Counted from the stretch's first letter, positions 51,954 through 61,778 are shown. The stretch is 64,000 nucleotides of DNA from Ezakiella peruensis (GCF_900215725.1 NZ_LT962469.1:597365-661364), one strand, 5' to 3'. Numbers and translations are program-made. The notes: generated by a model from the letters alone, not told the origin.

Positions 51954-53624
51954 ATGAATATAAAATTAAGATTACCACATAATAAAAAAGTTAATTCTAT
52001 AGACATTACAAAGGAAATGTCCATAAAAGAATTAGTTAAAGAAAATAATATAAAAAATGAAAGTAATTTTATTTTTTTGGGAGCTATAGTAGATGGAAGA
52101 ATTAAAAATTTAAATTATAAGTTACATGGCGACGAAAATGTTATCTTAGTTGATATTGCAAACTCGCTTGGAACTAGGGTATACACATCTACATTAATAC
52201 TCGTGTATCATATGGCGCAGGTAAAACTTTTCCCGGAAAGGCAATCTATTATTGATAGCTTTATTGGATCTTCAATCTATGTTGAAGAGGAGTTTGGCAT
52301 TCCTTTTACACAAAGCGATTTAAGTAAGATAAGAGAAGAAATGCAAAATATTATTAATTCTGATATAGCTATTACAGAAGAAGTTTGGCCAAGGGAAAAA
52401 GCAATTAAATATTTTGAAAAGCAAAATAGATTGGACAAGGTTAAGCTAATCGAAACAAACAACTTAAATGAAGTAAAATTGCATAGATGTGGAGATTATG
52501 TCGACAGATTTGAGGGAATACTAGCACCATCTACAGGTTATATTAAAGACTTTGAATTGAAATACTATTATCCTGGCATGCTTATTGTATTTCCTGGAAA
52601 TAGCAACGGCTATGATGCAAAAAAAGAAAAAGAACAACCTAGCTTAGTAAAAGTTTTTTCGGATGAGACTAAGTTTGCCAAAATTCTAGGTGTTAATTAT
52701 GTTGGACAGATGAATGAGAAGATCCTTTCTGGCAAGGCTAGGGATTTAATTTTGATATCCGAAGCTCATATGGATAAAAAATATGACAATACAGTTAGCG
52801 AAGTTTTAAAAGATGAAGCTAAGAGGATTGTCTTAATCAGTGGGCCTTCGAGTTCAGGCAAGACAACAACAGCTCAAAAATTAAAAGTTTATTTTGCCAT
52901 GAGGGGAGTAAACACGGTTGAAATTTCGACCGATGATTATTTTGTTGAGAGGTCTTTAACACCTAAAAAAGAAAATGGAGAATACGATTTTGAATCCATA
53001 GATGCTGTTGATATCCATAAGTTAAATCAAGACATAATGCAATTGATTGAAGGAAAAGAAATCGATAGGATATCATTTGACTTTATAGAGGGAAGAGCAG
53101 AAAAAACTGGAGAAAAAATAAAATTAGGACCACGTGATATTATAATTATCGAAGGAATTCACGCTCTTAATCCAATATTAAGTAGGGAAATTCCAGAGAG
53201 AAATAAATTTAAAATTTATCTGTCAGCTCTTACAACTATGAACATTGATGCACTTAATAGATTATCAACTACAGATGTTAGATTTTTGAGAAGGATGGTA
53301 AGAGACGTCCGCACAAGGGGAAGAGATGTTTCTTCTGCTTTATCAGAGTGGAAAAATGTTAGGGAAGGCGAGGATATATATGTGTTCCCTTACCAAGAAG
53401 ATGCTGATATAGTTATTAACACAAGTTTAATTTACGAAATTGCAGCAATTAAAAAACACGCCTTGAGTTTACTTCAAAGCGTGCCGGAAGATGATAATAA
53501 CTTTGTAAGGGCCACTAGGTTGATAGAGACCCTAAGTTATTTCAATTCAATTGATGATGACGATTTAATCCCAAACACATCAATTTTAAGAGAATTTATT
53601 GATGGATCTGTTTTTGATAAATAA
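51954..53624 (+). CDS. Uridine kinase-like nucleoside kinase with ThrRS-like N-terminus
   Basis: This 556-aa protein has an N-terminal TGS-like region (1-66), a segment resembling the threonyl-tRNA synthetase editing/SAD part (HMAQVKLFP near 86), and a C-terminal P-loop kinase: Walker A GPSSSGKT at 297-304, STDDYFVER, IIIEGIHALNP and RFLRRMVRDVRTRGRD. It most likely phosphorylates uridine/cytidine. The fusion is a known Firmicute family. It starts at ATG 51954 behind AGGAGGA and converges with the helicase gene, with 1 bp between the stops. Confidence 0.9.
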   Translation: MNIKLRLPHNKKVNSIDITKEMSIKELVKENNIKNESNFIFLGAIVDGRIKNLNYKLHGDENVILVDIANSLGTRVYTSTLILVYHMAQVKLFPERQSIIDSFIGSSIYVEEEFGIPFTQSDLSKIREEMQNIINSDIAITEEVWPREKAIKYFEKQNRLDKVKLIETNNLNEVKLHRCGDYVDRFEGILAPSTGYIKDFELKYYYPGMLIVFPGNSNGYDAKKEKEQPSLVKVFSDETKFAKILGVNYVGQMNEKILSGKARDLILISEAHMDKKYDNTVSEVLKDEAKRIVLISGPSSSGKTTTAQKLKVYFAMRGVNTVEISTDDYFVERSLTPKKENGEYDFESIDAVDIHKLNQDIMQLIEGKEIDRISFDFIEGRAEKTGEKIKLGPRDIIIIEGIHALNPILSREIPERNKFKIYLSALTTMNIDALNRLSTTDVRFLRRMVRDVRTRGRDVSSALSEWKNVREGEDIYVFPYQEDADIVINTSLIYEIAAIKKHALSLLQSVPEDDNNFVRATRLIETLSYFNSIDDDDLIPNTSILREFIDGSVFDK

Positions 53625-53625
53625 T

Positions 53626-55437
53626 TTATCTTAGGTCTTCAAAAAAACGAGATATTTTGACTTTATTATTGGCGTCATTTTTATATGCGTACATGAATAG
53701 GTTTTCTTTTGCCCGAGTCATGCCCACATATAAGAGGCGCCTTTCTTCTTCTAAATCATTTGTCAAGATATTGGATCCTGGTATTTCACTTTCAATAAGG
53801 TCAATTATAAAAACATTGTCAAACTCTAGACCCTTGGACGAATGCATTGTTAAGAGCTCTATATCAGAAGAGTTTTCAATTAAGCAAAGTTTTTTAATTT
53901 GCTCAAGTCGTGGTAGGAATTCTTCTATACTCGTGTCCTTTGAAATGGAAATGAGAGTATTATAGACCCTAAGCAAGCTATCTAGACTACGAGCTTGCTC
54001 TCTTTTAGACTGTTTTAAAAAGTTTACATAACCACAATTATTTAAAATTATATCCAGGCCCCTCTTTTTAAAGTTTGCAGCCGCCATTCTTAAATGTAAT
54101 TTCAAATCATTCAAGAGCTCAGCTTTATATTCAGGCAGGTTTGGAATTGCTAGCACTTTATCTATTGCGTTTTCTTGCGAATTGTAGCGAGCTTCTTCTA
54201 TTTCTGCCCTTGAAACATATCCTTGAAGTTTATAGTAAATCTTTGAATAAAGATCAAAGTCAGTTGGATTTAAGATAAAAGAAATAATTTCACAAACATC
54301 CTTATAGACACTAGATTTAAAGAAATCGATATTGTGGTCTTTTAAGTTAAAAGATAATAGATTTTTATCAAGTGCATCAATAATGCCGATGCTTGAAAGA
54401 TTGTTGCGATAGATAATTGCTTTCTTACCCTTGGTAGCTTTAATATCTTTGACCACGCTCTCGTATTGGTCTTGGCGAGTTTTTAAAATATTTACCTTAA
54501 CTTTAGATTTTTTGCCGCGATTAGAGAGCAATTCTTTTTCGTACCTATATTTATTGTTTTTAATCAAACGATTGGCTGAATTTACAATTTCATAGTAGGA
54601 CCTGTAATTTGTTTCCAGATATATTATTTTAGCATTGGCAAACTCGTGCTCAAATCTCATAAGCATATAAGGGCTTGCACCTCTAAATTTATAGATGCTT
54701 TGATCATCGTCAGCAACTACAAAAAGATTATTGTGCTTATTGAGCAAGAGTTTAATAATATCCCATTGTATATCAGACGTGTCTTGAGCCTCATCTAGTA
54801 AAATATATTTAAATCTACTTTTAAATGAATTTTTGAATTTTTTATCATTTTCAAATATTTTTCTTGCTTCTAGTAAGAGGTCATCAAAATCATATAGATA
54901 GTTTTCTTTGAGAACTTTTTCATAATTATCATAAAACTTTTTTAAATTCTTAACACCCAATTCATCTTCAACTTGCAAGGTTATTTCTTTTAGGTTTTTG
55001 CATTTAATCGTTGAAATCGCTGATAATATTCTAAGATAAGATTCTATGTCAATGTTAGAAAAGTATATGTCTTTATAAGTGTCGTTTATTGCCTTATACC
55101 TAAAGGCCTTGAATCTATCATCTTCAATCATATTAAAGGGACTGTTTTTAGATTTATTGTAAGTGGCAACAATCTCAAAACAAAGAGAATGAATAGTCCT
55201 TATATTTTTAAAAGTCGTATATTTAGAAAATTGCTTTAAACGTTTTCGCATATCATTTGCACTTGCTCTGGAAAAGGTGAGGGCAAGTATTTCTGAAGGA
55301 GAAACTTTTTCCTCTTCTATGAGATTAAGTATTCTATTTATTATGATGGTTGTCTTGCCAGCGCCAGGAACTGCTAAAACTAGACAAGGTCCATTTTTGT
55401 GATTTATTGCTTCTAATTGTGATTTTGAAAATTCCAT
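53626..55437 (-). CDS. UvrD/Rep-family DNA helicase (short)
   Basis: This 603-aa SF1A helicase has the Q motif (FSKSQLEAIN), Walker A AVPGAGKTT (22-30), LTFSRASANDMRKR, LLDEAQDTSDIQWD, DDQSIYKFRGA, NYRS, MHSSKGLEFDNVFIIDL and RLLYVGMTRAKENLFMYA. It is shorter than PcrA (about 740 aa) and lacks the C-terminal tail that contacts RNA polymerase. It probably unwinds DNA in repair or replication restart. Its ATG sits exactly where transcription should begin. Confidence 0.94.
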   Translation of the reverse strand: MEFSKSQLEAINHKNGPCLVLAVPGAGKTTIIINRILNLIEEEKVSPSEILALTFSRASANDMRKRLKQFSKYTTFKNIRTIHSLCFEIVATYNKSKNSPFNMIEDDRFKAFRYKAINDTYKDIYFSNIDIESYLRILSAISTIKCKNLKEITLQVEDELGVKNLKKFYDNYEKVLKENYLYDFDDLLLEARKIFENDKKFKNSFKSRFKYILLDEAQDTSDIQWDIIKLLLNKHNNLFVVADDDQSIYKFRGASPYMLMRFEHEFANAKIIYLETNYRSYYEIVNSANRLIKNNKYRYEKELLSNRGKKSKVKVNILKTRQDQYESVVKDIKATKGKKAIIYRNNLSSIGIIDALDKNLLSFNLKDHNIDFFKSSVYKDVCEIISFILNPTDFDLYSKIYYKLQGYVSRAEIEEARYNSQENAIDKVLAIPNLPEYKAELLNDLKLHLRMAAANFKKRGLDIILNNCGYVNFLKQSKREQARSLDSLLRVYNTLISISKDTSIEEFLPRLEQIKKLCLIENSSDIELLTMHSSKGLEFDNVFIIDLIESEIPGSNILTNDLEEERRLLYVGMTRAKENLFMYAYKNDANNKVKISRFFEDLR

Positions 55438-55443
55438 AGCTAT

Positions 55444-55473
55444 ATTATAATTGATTCTTTTATATAAGTCTAA
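55444..55473 (-). promoter_or_regulatory. Helicase promoter giving a likely leaderless transcript
   Basis: Minus strand: -35 TTAGAC (55473-55468), 18-bp spacer, perfect -10 TATAAT (55449-55444), then ATAGCT and the ATG at 55437. The expected transcription start is the A of the ATG, and no Shine-Dalgarno sequence exists upstream. Confidence 0.6.
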
Positions 55474-55488
55474 TAATGGCGATTAATC

Positions 55489-55517
55489 TTGAAAATTAAT
55501 AGTAAAACCAGTATAAT
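55489..55517 (+). promoter_or_regulatory. Promoter of the MBL-hemZ-aspS unit
   Basis: -35 TTGAAA (55489-55494), 17-bp spacer, -10 TATAAT (55512-55517), diverging from the helicase promoter. Confidence 0.8.
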
Positions 55518-55534
55518 AAACTGTGGAGGAATAT

Positions 55535-56161
55535 ATGGAAGTAATAAGAAAAAATTTAGGTATTTACGGAGCTAACACTTATATTATTTTTGATGAAAAT
55601 AAAAAGGCAATCGTTATTGATTGTGGTGGTGATAGTGAAGATGTGGTTAAAATTTTAAATGAAAACGATCTAACGCTAGAAGCAATTGTATTAACTCATG
55701 GGCACTTTGATCATATAGGTGGGGTTAATAAGCTTAGGGAAGAGACTGGCGCCAAAGTTTATGGTGCTAGTGAAGAGAGGGATTTATTTGATGATCCTGA
55801 TCACAATCTTTCGACGGCAACTTTGCTTGGACCAATTACACTTGAGTGCGACCACTATTTTAAAGATGGGGATGAGCTTGAGTTTACTCCAATAACTTTG
55901 AAGGCAAAAAATACTCCTGGTCACACTGAAGGGAGCTTTGTACTATATGGCAATGGTTATTTGTTTACTGGCGATACATTATTTAAAATGGGCTGCGGCA
56001 GAACAGATTTATATTCTGGCAACCAAAGCAAGATAGAGGATTCACTGAAGTTTATTGCCACGAACTATCCAGACGATACAGTCGTTTGTCCGGGTCATGG
56101 TCCTCAAAGCGATATAAAATTCGAGAGAGACAACAATCCATATATTAAAAGTTTATTATGA
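55535..56161 (+). CDS. MBL-fold metallohydrolase (glyoxalase II-like)
   Basis: This 208-aa metallo-beta-lactamase-fold protein has THGHFDHIGG (metal motif) near 56, NTPGHTEGSF, FTGDTLFKMGCGRTDL and CPGHGP. It resembles the YcbL/GloB-like short hydrolases, which lack the glyoxalase II C-terminal domain; the substrate is unknown. ATG 55535 follows GGAGGA. It overlaps hemZ by ATGA. Confidence 0.9.
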   Translation: MEVIRKNLGIYGANTYIIFDENKKAIVIDCGGDSEDVVKILNENDLTLEAIVLTHGHFDHIGGVNKLREETGAKVYGASEERDLFDDPDHNLSTATLLGPITLECDHYFKDGDELEFTPITLKAKNTPGHTEGSFVLYGNGYLFTGDTLFKMGCGRTDLYSGNQSKIEDSLKFIATNYPDDTVVCPGHGPQSDIKFERDNNPYIKSLL

Positions 56162-57561
56162 TTGAAATCGTAACAAGTGGATTTGAGCTTAGGCCAACTC
56201 ATTTAAATATGTTACGATCTTCCATAGCTTTTGAAGATATAGACGCATACAAACCTGATACAAAATTATATTTAGAGCTTGATAATAATCTTGTTACTGG
56301 CAAGTGGATTAACGAAAATATATCCAAGGAAATCCAATTGCCAGTAGAAAATTTAGATAGTGAAACTACTATTAAGCTCGCCATATATAGATTGGTAAAA
56401 TCAATTACGAATGTAGACTTACCTTGGGGAATCTTAACAGGTATAAGACCGGTTAGATATTTGGAACAAATTAGAGACCAATATAAGGGTGCTGACATAA
56501 AAAAACTTTTTATTGATGACCTAATGGTAAAAGAAGATAAATATAATTTAATTGACGAAATATTGGAAACTCAAAAACCAATTTTAAAACTTAGGGATGA
56601 TTCTTTTATAGTGTATATCCATATACCTTTCTGCCCGACCAGGTGTAAGTACTGTTCGTTTTCAGTTATGAGTATGGAAGGTAGGCTGAGATATAGTCCG
56701 AGCGAATATGTAGATTATCTGTTAAAAGAAATTGAAGACTATAATGGCTATATGGATCCCAAAAAGCCTGTTTCATTGTATATAGGAGGCGGGACACCGT
56801 CTATACTAGGTAAAGAAGATATTGATAGAATTTTTTCTGCTGTAAGGGAAAAATTTGGAGATATCAAAGAAATTACTTTTGAAGCGGGTAGGCCAGATAC
56901 AATAAACGAAGATTTATTAAAAGCTTTGAGAGAAAATAATGTAAACAGAATTAGCGTTAATCCGCAGACTCTAAAGCAAGAGACCTTAGATAAAATCGGA
57001 AGAAGGCATAAGGTTGAAGATTTTTATTCGTCTTTTAAAATATGCAAAGATTTTGGTTTTAATATCAATACAGATATGATAATAGGTCTTGAAGAAGAGA
57101 CTATAGATGACATAGAAGAAACTATTGATAAACTAATCACCTTGCAGCCAGATGATATAACTATACACAGTTTGGCTTTGAAAAATGGATCTTACTATAT
57201 AAATCATGATCAAAAATTTGCAATTAACAATAAAATGGACCAATGTTTTGACTACTCTTATGATAGATTAAGAGAATCGGGATACAAACCATATTATTTA
57301 TATAGGCAAAAGCGTCAGGTTGGTAATAATGAAAATATAGGTTTTACTAAGAGCCAAAACCTTAATTTATACAATATTTTAAGCATGGATGATAAATGTG
57401 ATGTACTGGCATTTGGTATGGGTGCAGTCAGCAAGTTTACATCTGATGATGGGATTGTAAAAAGGGTATTTGGATTTAGGGATATAGATTATTATATAAA
57501 CCATTATAAGGAGCTTAATGAGTTAAAAGAAGAGGCCCGCAAGATGGTTAATAATATATAA
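56158..57561 (+). CDS. hemZ: Coproporphyrinogen dehydrogenase HemZ-type radical SAM protein
   Basis: This 467-aa radical SAM protein has a HemZ N-terminal domain with LTGIRPVRYL near 98, then YIHIPFCPTRCKYCSFSVMS near 152 with the CxxxCxxC cluster motif, YIGGGTPSIL and RISVNPQT. HemZ-like proteins may oxidise coproporphyrinogen III or act as heme chaperones; no other heme gene is here, so the role is uncertain. It is ATGA-coupled to the MBL hydrolase and precedes aspS by 17 bp. Confidence 0.88.
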   Translation: MIEIVTSGFELRPTHLNMLRSSIAFEDIDAYKPDTKLYLELDNNLVTGKWINENISKEIQLPVENLDSETTIKLAIYRLVKSITNVDLPWGILTGIRPVRYLEQIRDQYKGADIKKLFIDDLMVKEDKYNLIDEILETQKPILKLRDDSFIVYIHIPFCPTRCKYCSFSVMSMEGRLRYSPSEYVDYLLKEIEDYNGYMDPKKPVSLYIGGGTPSILGKEDIDRIFSAVREKFGDIKEITFEAGRPDTINEDLLKALRENNVNRISVNPQTLKQETLDKIGRRHKVEDFYSSFKICKDFGFNINTDMIIGLEEETIDDIEETIDKLITLQPDDITIHSLALKNGSYYINHDQKFAINNKMDQCFDYSYDRLRESGYKPYYLYRQKRQVGNNENIGFTKSQNLNLYNILSMDDKCDVLAFGMGAVSKFTSDDGIVKRVFGFRDIDYYINHYKELNELKEEARKMVNNI

Positions 57562-57578
57562 AAAATTAGGAGGATATA

Positions 57579-59354
57579 ATGGAAACAATGGGCAACTTGC
57601 GCCGCAGTAATTATGCAGGCACATTAAGACAAGAAGACATAGGAAAAGAAGTTGTACTTATGGGTTGGGTTCAACGCTCAAGAAATTTAGGTAAACTAAT
57701 TTTCACAGATGTGCGTGATATATCAGGGATATCACAAGTAGTATTTAATGATACAGATCAAGAACTCTTCCAAAAAGCGGGGGAATTAAAAAGCGAATAT
57801 GTAGTAGCTATTAGGGGCGAAGTTCGTGAAAGGTCTTCAAAAAATCCTGATATGCCAACAGGAGATATAGAAGTTGACGCTAAGGAATTAAGAATATTAG
57901 ATAGGGCTAACACTCCTCCAATTTATATTAAAGATGATGATAATGTCTCAGAAGAAATGAGATTAAAATATAAGTATTTGGATTTGAGAAAACCTCGTCT
58001 GCAAAACACATTAAAAGTTAGGTCAAAGATGTGTAATATTATACGTAACTTTTACAATGACCATGGCTTCAATGAAATTGAAACTCCTATCTTAGGTAAG
58101 AGCACACCAGAAGGTGCAAGAGACTATCTTGTACCAAGCCGTATTCATCCAGGTGAATTTTACGCTTTGCCACAAAGTCCACAAATTTATAAGCAGCTGC
58201 TCATGGTTGCAGGTATGGACAGGTATTATCAAATAGCGAAGTGCTTTAGAGACGAAGACTTGCGTGCTAATAGACAACCTGAGTTTACCCAAGTTGACGT
58301 TGAGATGAGCTTTGTGGATATGGATGATGTCATGGATGTACATGAAGAATTATTCCAAAAACTCTTTAAAGAAATTATAAATTATGACCTTGAGCTTCCA
58401 CTACAAAGGATGAAATATTCAGAAGCTATGGAGAGATTCGGTGTAGACAAACCAGATCTTCGTTTTGATATGGAACTCAAGAATGTAAATGAAGTTTTTT
58501 CCAAGAGTGAATTTCAAATTTTCCAATCAACAATTTCATCTGGAAATGTTATAAGGGCAATTAATGTTCCAAAGGGTGATGAACTTATTAGCAAAAAGAA
58601 ATTTAAGAAGTTAGAAGAGTTCGTTAAAGACTTTGGAGCAAAGGGCCTAATTTACTTTAGATATGACGATGAAAAATCATCTTCAATTGATAAGTTTGTA
58701 AATGAAGACGAAAAGAATGCACTATATGAATTTATGGGCTCTAACAAAGGCGATATGGTTTTATTAGTTGCTGATAAATATGAAGTTACATGTGCTGCCT
58801 TAGGAAATCTTAGAAACTTTATTGCCAAAGAAAACGGAATGATTGATAAAGATAAATATTCTATTCTTTGGGTTGTGGACTTCCCACTTTTAGAGTATGA
58901 TGAAGAAAGCGATAGATATGTGGCTGTTCACCATCCATTTACATCACCAAAAGATGAGGACATTGATAAGATGTTAACTGATCCTGCAAATTGCTCATCC
59001 AAGACCTATGATATTGTTATCAATGGTGAAGAGGCAGGTGGAGGAAGTATCAGAATTCACAACTCAGATGTTCAAGATAAAATGTTTGAAGCAATTGGAT
59101 TTACAAAAGAAGAAGCTTTAAAGCAATTTGGTTTCTTTATAGAGGCTCTAAGCTATGGTACACCACCTCATGGTGGAATTGCCCTTGGACTTGATAGATG
59201 GGTGCAAATATTCACAGACACATCTAACATTAGAGACGTAATTGCATTTCCAAAGACTCAATCAGCATCTGATTTAATGAGCATGGCTCCATCAGCAATT
59301 AGCGATAAACAATTAGAGGAAGTAAGCTTAAAGGTAAATGTCGAAAAGAAATAG
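57579..59354 (+). CDS. aspS: Aspartyl-tRNA synthetase
   Basis: This 591-aa class II synthetase has an N-terminal OB fold (VVLMGWVQRSRNLGKLIFTDVRD), motif 2 region CFRDEDLRANRQPEFTQVDVEMSF near 220, a GAD insert (near 280-420), and motif 3 GGIALGLDRW near 539. The length and the GAD insert indicate the bacterial type. The start follows TAGGAGGA. hisS, often upstream, is not here. It overlaps tcdA by 17 bp. Confidence 0.98.
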   Translation: METMGNLRRSNYAGTLRQEDIGKEVVLMGWVQRSRNLGKLIFTDVRDISGISQVVFNDTDQELFQKAGELKSEYVVAIRGEVRERSSKNPDMPTGDIEVDAKELRILDRANTPPIYIKDDDNVSEEMRLKYKYLDLRKPRLQNTLKVRSKMCNIIRNFYNDHGFNEIETPILGKSTPEGARDYLVPSRIHPGEFYALPQSPQIYKQLLMVAGMDRYYQIAKCFRDEDLRANRQPEFTQVDVEMSFVDMDDVMDVHEELFQKLFKEIINYDLELPLQRMKYSEAMERFGVDKPDLRFDMELKNVNEVFSKSEFQIFQSTISSGNVIRAINVPKGDELISKKKFKKLEEFVKDFGAKGLIYFRYDDEKSSSIDKFVNEDEKNALYEFMGSNKGDMVLLVADKYEVTCAALGNLRNFIAKENGMIDKDKYSILWVVDFPLLEYDEESDRYVAVHHPFTSPKDEDIDKMLTDPANCSSKTYDIVINGEEAGGGSIRIHNSDVQDKMFEAIGFTKEEALKQFGFFIEALSYGTPPHGGIALGLDRWVQIFTDTSNIRDVIAFPKTQSASDLMSMAPSAISDKQLEEVSLKVNVEKK

Positions 59355-60024
59355 TAGAACAATAAGTCTTGTAGGAGAAGAAAATTTTAATAAACTTGCC
59401 AATGCTAGAATAACAGTTGTTGGCGTTGGTGGAGTAGGGGGCATAGCTTGTGAAATGCTCGCCAGGTCAGGGGTTAAAAATCTAAAAATAATTGATTTTG
59501 ACAAGTACGAGGAGAGCAATTTGAATCGCCAGATTGGTTCAAGCTATAGTTCTATTGGAAAGTTAAAAGTAGATGTTTTAAAAGAAAGATTTAAAGATAT
59601 TAATCCTGATTTAAATCTTACTTGCATGCCTTATATGCTTGAAGAAAGTAATTATGAGGAACTTTTAGCAGATAGCGATTATATATTAGACTTATGCGAT
59701 GATATTAATGCCAAAAAATTAATTGCTGAGTATGCAATTAAAAATAAAATAAAATTTATTTCTGCCATGGGTGCAGGCAATAGGACTGATATATCATCAC
59801 TAAAATTTTCTACTCTAGATAAAACGACTTATTGTAATCTAGCAAAAAGATTTAGGAAGTATATAGATAAAAGCCTTCATAAAAAAATAAAATGTCTTTA
59901 TTATGAAGGTGAAACTATAAAAGTTGATGGTGTGGTGGGGACTATAGCTCCATCACCCAACTACATGGGAGTTAGAGCGGCAGCGGAACTTATGAATATA
60001 ATAATGGAGGAAGAATGCAAGTAA
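59338..60024 (+). CDS. tcdA: tRNA threonylcarbamoyladenosine dehydratase TcdA
   Basis: This 228-aa E1-like ThiF/HesA-fold protein has the ATP-binding VVGVGGVGG near 28, IDFDKYEESNLNRQIG near 52, and the late GTIAPSPNYMGV. TcdA converts t6A37 to the cyclic form in tRNAs. The catalytic-cysteine region is retained (YCNLAKRFRK). It starts 17 bp inside aspS, the frequent aspS-tcdA linkage. Confidence 0.93.
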   Translation: MSKRNSRTISLVGEENFNKLANARITVVGVGGVGGIACEMLARSGVKNLKIIDFDKYEESNLNRQIGSSYSSIGKLKVDVLKERFKDINPDLNLTCMPYMLEESNYEELLADSDYILDLCDDINAKKLIAEYAIKNKIKFISAMGAGNRTDISSLKFSTLDKTTYCNLAKRFRKYIDKSLHKKIKCLYYEGETIKVDGVVGTIAPSPNYMGVRAAAELMNIIMEEECK

Positions 60025-60413
60025 TAGGAAAAGTCTTATCAACTAGTGGCAATAAAGCTTTTGTATCTTTAGTTCGTACTTCTGCATGCGGTGGAAATTG
60101 CAAAGCCTGTGGAGGCGGATGCGAGACGGTAGCTCATACAATTGAAGTTATGAACTCTATAGATGCAAAGGCAGGAGAGATGGTTGAAGTTGTTATGGAT
60201 GATTCTTTGGGCCTAAAGGCGAGTGCAATTTTGTATGCAATACCATTTTTAGGTTTTGTAATTGGAATACTCTTAGGCTATGTACTAAAATTAAGTGAAC
60301 TAAAATCATTCTTTTTAGGAGTCTTGGGAATAGCCATTTCGTATCTATGTATATATTTTATAGATGCTAAAAACAAGCATACTAATAAAATTTCTATAAT
60401 TAAATTAAAATAG
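60015..60413 (+). CDS. RseC/MucC family protein
   Basis: This 132-aa protein has an N-terminal cysteine cluster (CGGNCKACGGGC, residues 25-36), a beta-rich segment, and two membrane helices (about 70-88 and 95-112). RseC/RsxC-type proteins in other bacteria accompany Rnf-type complexes in reducing SoxR. Here the Rnf operon is 15 kb upstream and no soxR is visible. It overlaps tcdA by 10 bp. Confidence 0.87.
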   Translation: MQVIGKVLSTSGNKAFVSLVRTSACGGNCKACGGGCETVAHTIEVMNSIDAKAGEMVEVVMDDSLGLKASAILYAIPFLGFVIGILLGYVLKLSELKSFFLGVLGIAISYLCIYFIDAKNKHTNKISIIKLK

Positions 60414-60426
60414 AGTAACAATTAAG

Positions 60427-60455
60427 TTGAAATACAAATTTCAATATGTTACAAT
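60427..60455 (+). promoter_or_regulatory. glyA promoter with overlapping palindrome
   Basis: -35 TTGAAA (60427-60432), 17-bp spacer ending TG-T, -10 TACAAT (60450-60455). A perfect inverted repeat, TTGAAAT-ACAA-ATTTCAA (60427-60444), covers the -35 and could be a repressor site. Confidence 0.82.
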
Positions 60456-60460
60456 TAGAG

Positions 60461-60491
60461 TGTAGGCAGTAAGATTTAACTGTCATCTACA
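60461..60491 (+). promoter_or_regulatory. Leader hairpin before glyA
   Basis: TGTAG-G-CAGT (60461-60470) can pair with ACTG-TCAT-CTACA (60479-60491) just before the AAAGGAGG. It could influence translation or mRNA stability. Confidence 0.45.
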
Positions 60492-60503
60492 AAGGAGGTT
60501 TAA

Positions 60504-61736
60504 ATGGATTTTTCACACTTAAAACAAACTGACGCTGAGATTTATGGCGTTGTAATGGACGAAAAAGTTCGTCAGCAATCACACATCGAATTAATTGCTA
60601 GCGAAAACTTTGTATCAGAAGCAGTTATGGAAGCCATGGGAAGCTACCTAACAAATAAATATGCAGAAGGATACCCAGGAAAAAGATATTACGGTGGTTG
60701 CGAAGTTGTTGACATTGCAGAAGATTTAGCTAGAGATAGATTATGCAAACTATTTGAAGCTGATCACGCAAATGTTCAACCACACTCAGGTGCAAACGCT
60801 AATATGGCTGTTTACTTCTCATGCATCGAACCTGGCGACAAGGTTATGGGTATGAATCTTTCCGAAGGTGGTCACTTAACACACGGTTCACCAGTTAATA
60901 TCAGCGGAAAATACTTTGATTTTGCAGCTTACGGTGTAGATAGCAAGACAGAACAAATCAACTATGATCAAGTTGCTGACATTGCTTCAAAAGAAAAACC
61001 AAAGCTAATTGTTGCAGGCGCAAGTGCATATCCAAGAATTATTGACTTTAAAAAGTTTAGAGAAATTGCTGATTCAGTAGGAGCTTTATTCATGGTTGAT
61101 ATGGCTCACATTGCTGGTCTAGTTGCAGCTGGCTTACATCCATCACCAGTACCATATGCTGATTATGTAACCACAACAACACACAAAACACTTCGTGGAC
61201 CAAGAGGTGGCGCTATTTTAACAAAAGCTGAAAATGCAAAAGCAATTGATAAGGCAGTGTTCCCAGGAACACAAGGTGGACCTTTAATGCACGTTATTGC
61301 TGCTAAGGCAGTTGCATTTGGCGAAGCATTGAAACCTGAATTCAAAACATATCAAGAACAAGTTCTAAAGAATGCAAAAGCTCTTGCAGATGCACTTACA
61401 GAAAAAGGATTTAGACTTGTTTCAGGTGGCACAGATAACCACTTAATCTTAATCGATGTTAAGGCAAAAGGCTTTACAGGTAAAGAAGCTGAAAAAATGC
61501 TTGGTGAAATTGGTATTGCTGTTAACAAGAACACAATTCCAAATGAAACAGAATCACCATTCGTTACAAGCGGTATCAGAATCGGTACACCAGCTATGAC
61601 AACTCGTGGATTCAATGAAGATGATATGAGAGAAGTTGGATATATTATCGCCGATACACTTGATACAAGCTATGATAGAGAAAAACTAAAGGCAAGAGTA
61701 AAAGATCTTTGCCAAGCTCATATTTTATACAAATAA
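60504..61736 (+). CDS. glyA: Serine hydroxymethyltransferase
   Basis: This 410-aa PLP enzyme has [19 protein letters not shown] near 29, [38 protein letters not shown] near 196, and the PLP-lysine motif [13 protein letters not shown] near 221. It interconverts serine and glycine with tetrahydrofolate. A perfect AAAGGAGG and near-optimal codons suggest strong expression. Confidence 0.98.
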   Translation: MDFSHLKQTDAEIYGVVMDEKVRQQSHIELIASENFVSEAVMEAMGSYLTNKYAEGYPGKRYYGGCEVVDIAEDLARDRLCKLFEADHANVQPHSGANANMAVYFSCIEPGDKVMGMNLSEGGHLTHGSPVNISGKYFDFAAYGVDSKTEQINYDQVADIASKEKPKLIVAGASAYPRIIDFKKFREIADSVGALFMVDMAHIAGLVAAGLHPSPVPYADYVTTTTHKTLRGPRGGAILTKAENAKAIDKAVFPGTQGGPLMHVIAAKAVAFGEALKPEFKTYQEQVLKNAKALADALTEKGFRLVSGGTDNHLILIDVKAKGFTGKEAEKMLGEIGIAVNKNTIPNETESPFVTSGIRIGTPAMTTRGFNEDDMREVGYIIADTLDTSYDREKLKARVKDLCQAHILYK

Positions 61737-61752
61737 GAATAAGTATAAAAAT

Positions 61753-61777
61753 AAAAAGTCCCGCTAGGGACTTTTTT
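61753..61777. terminator. Bidirectional terminator between glyA and rqcH
   Basis: AAAAGTCCC (61754-61762) pairs with GGGACTTTT (61767-61775) over a GCTA loop; A and T runs on both sides let it work in both directions for the converging genes. Confidence 0.9.
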
Positions 61778-61778
61778 C

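Noticed and set aside
51857-52024. N-terminal extension of the ABC ATPase
   Set aside because: It would cover the operon's own promoter and part of the divergent kinase gene; the ATG at 51856 has a perfect GGAGGAG site.
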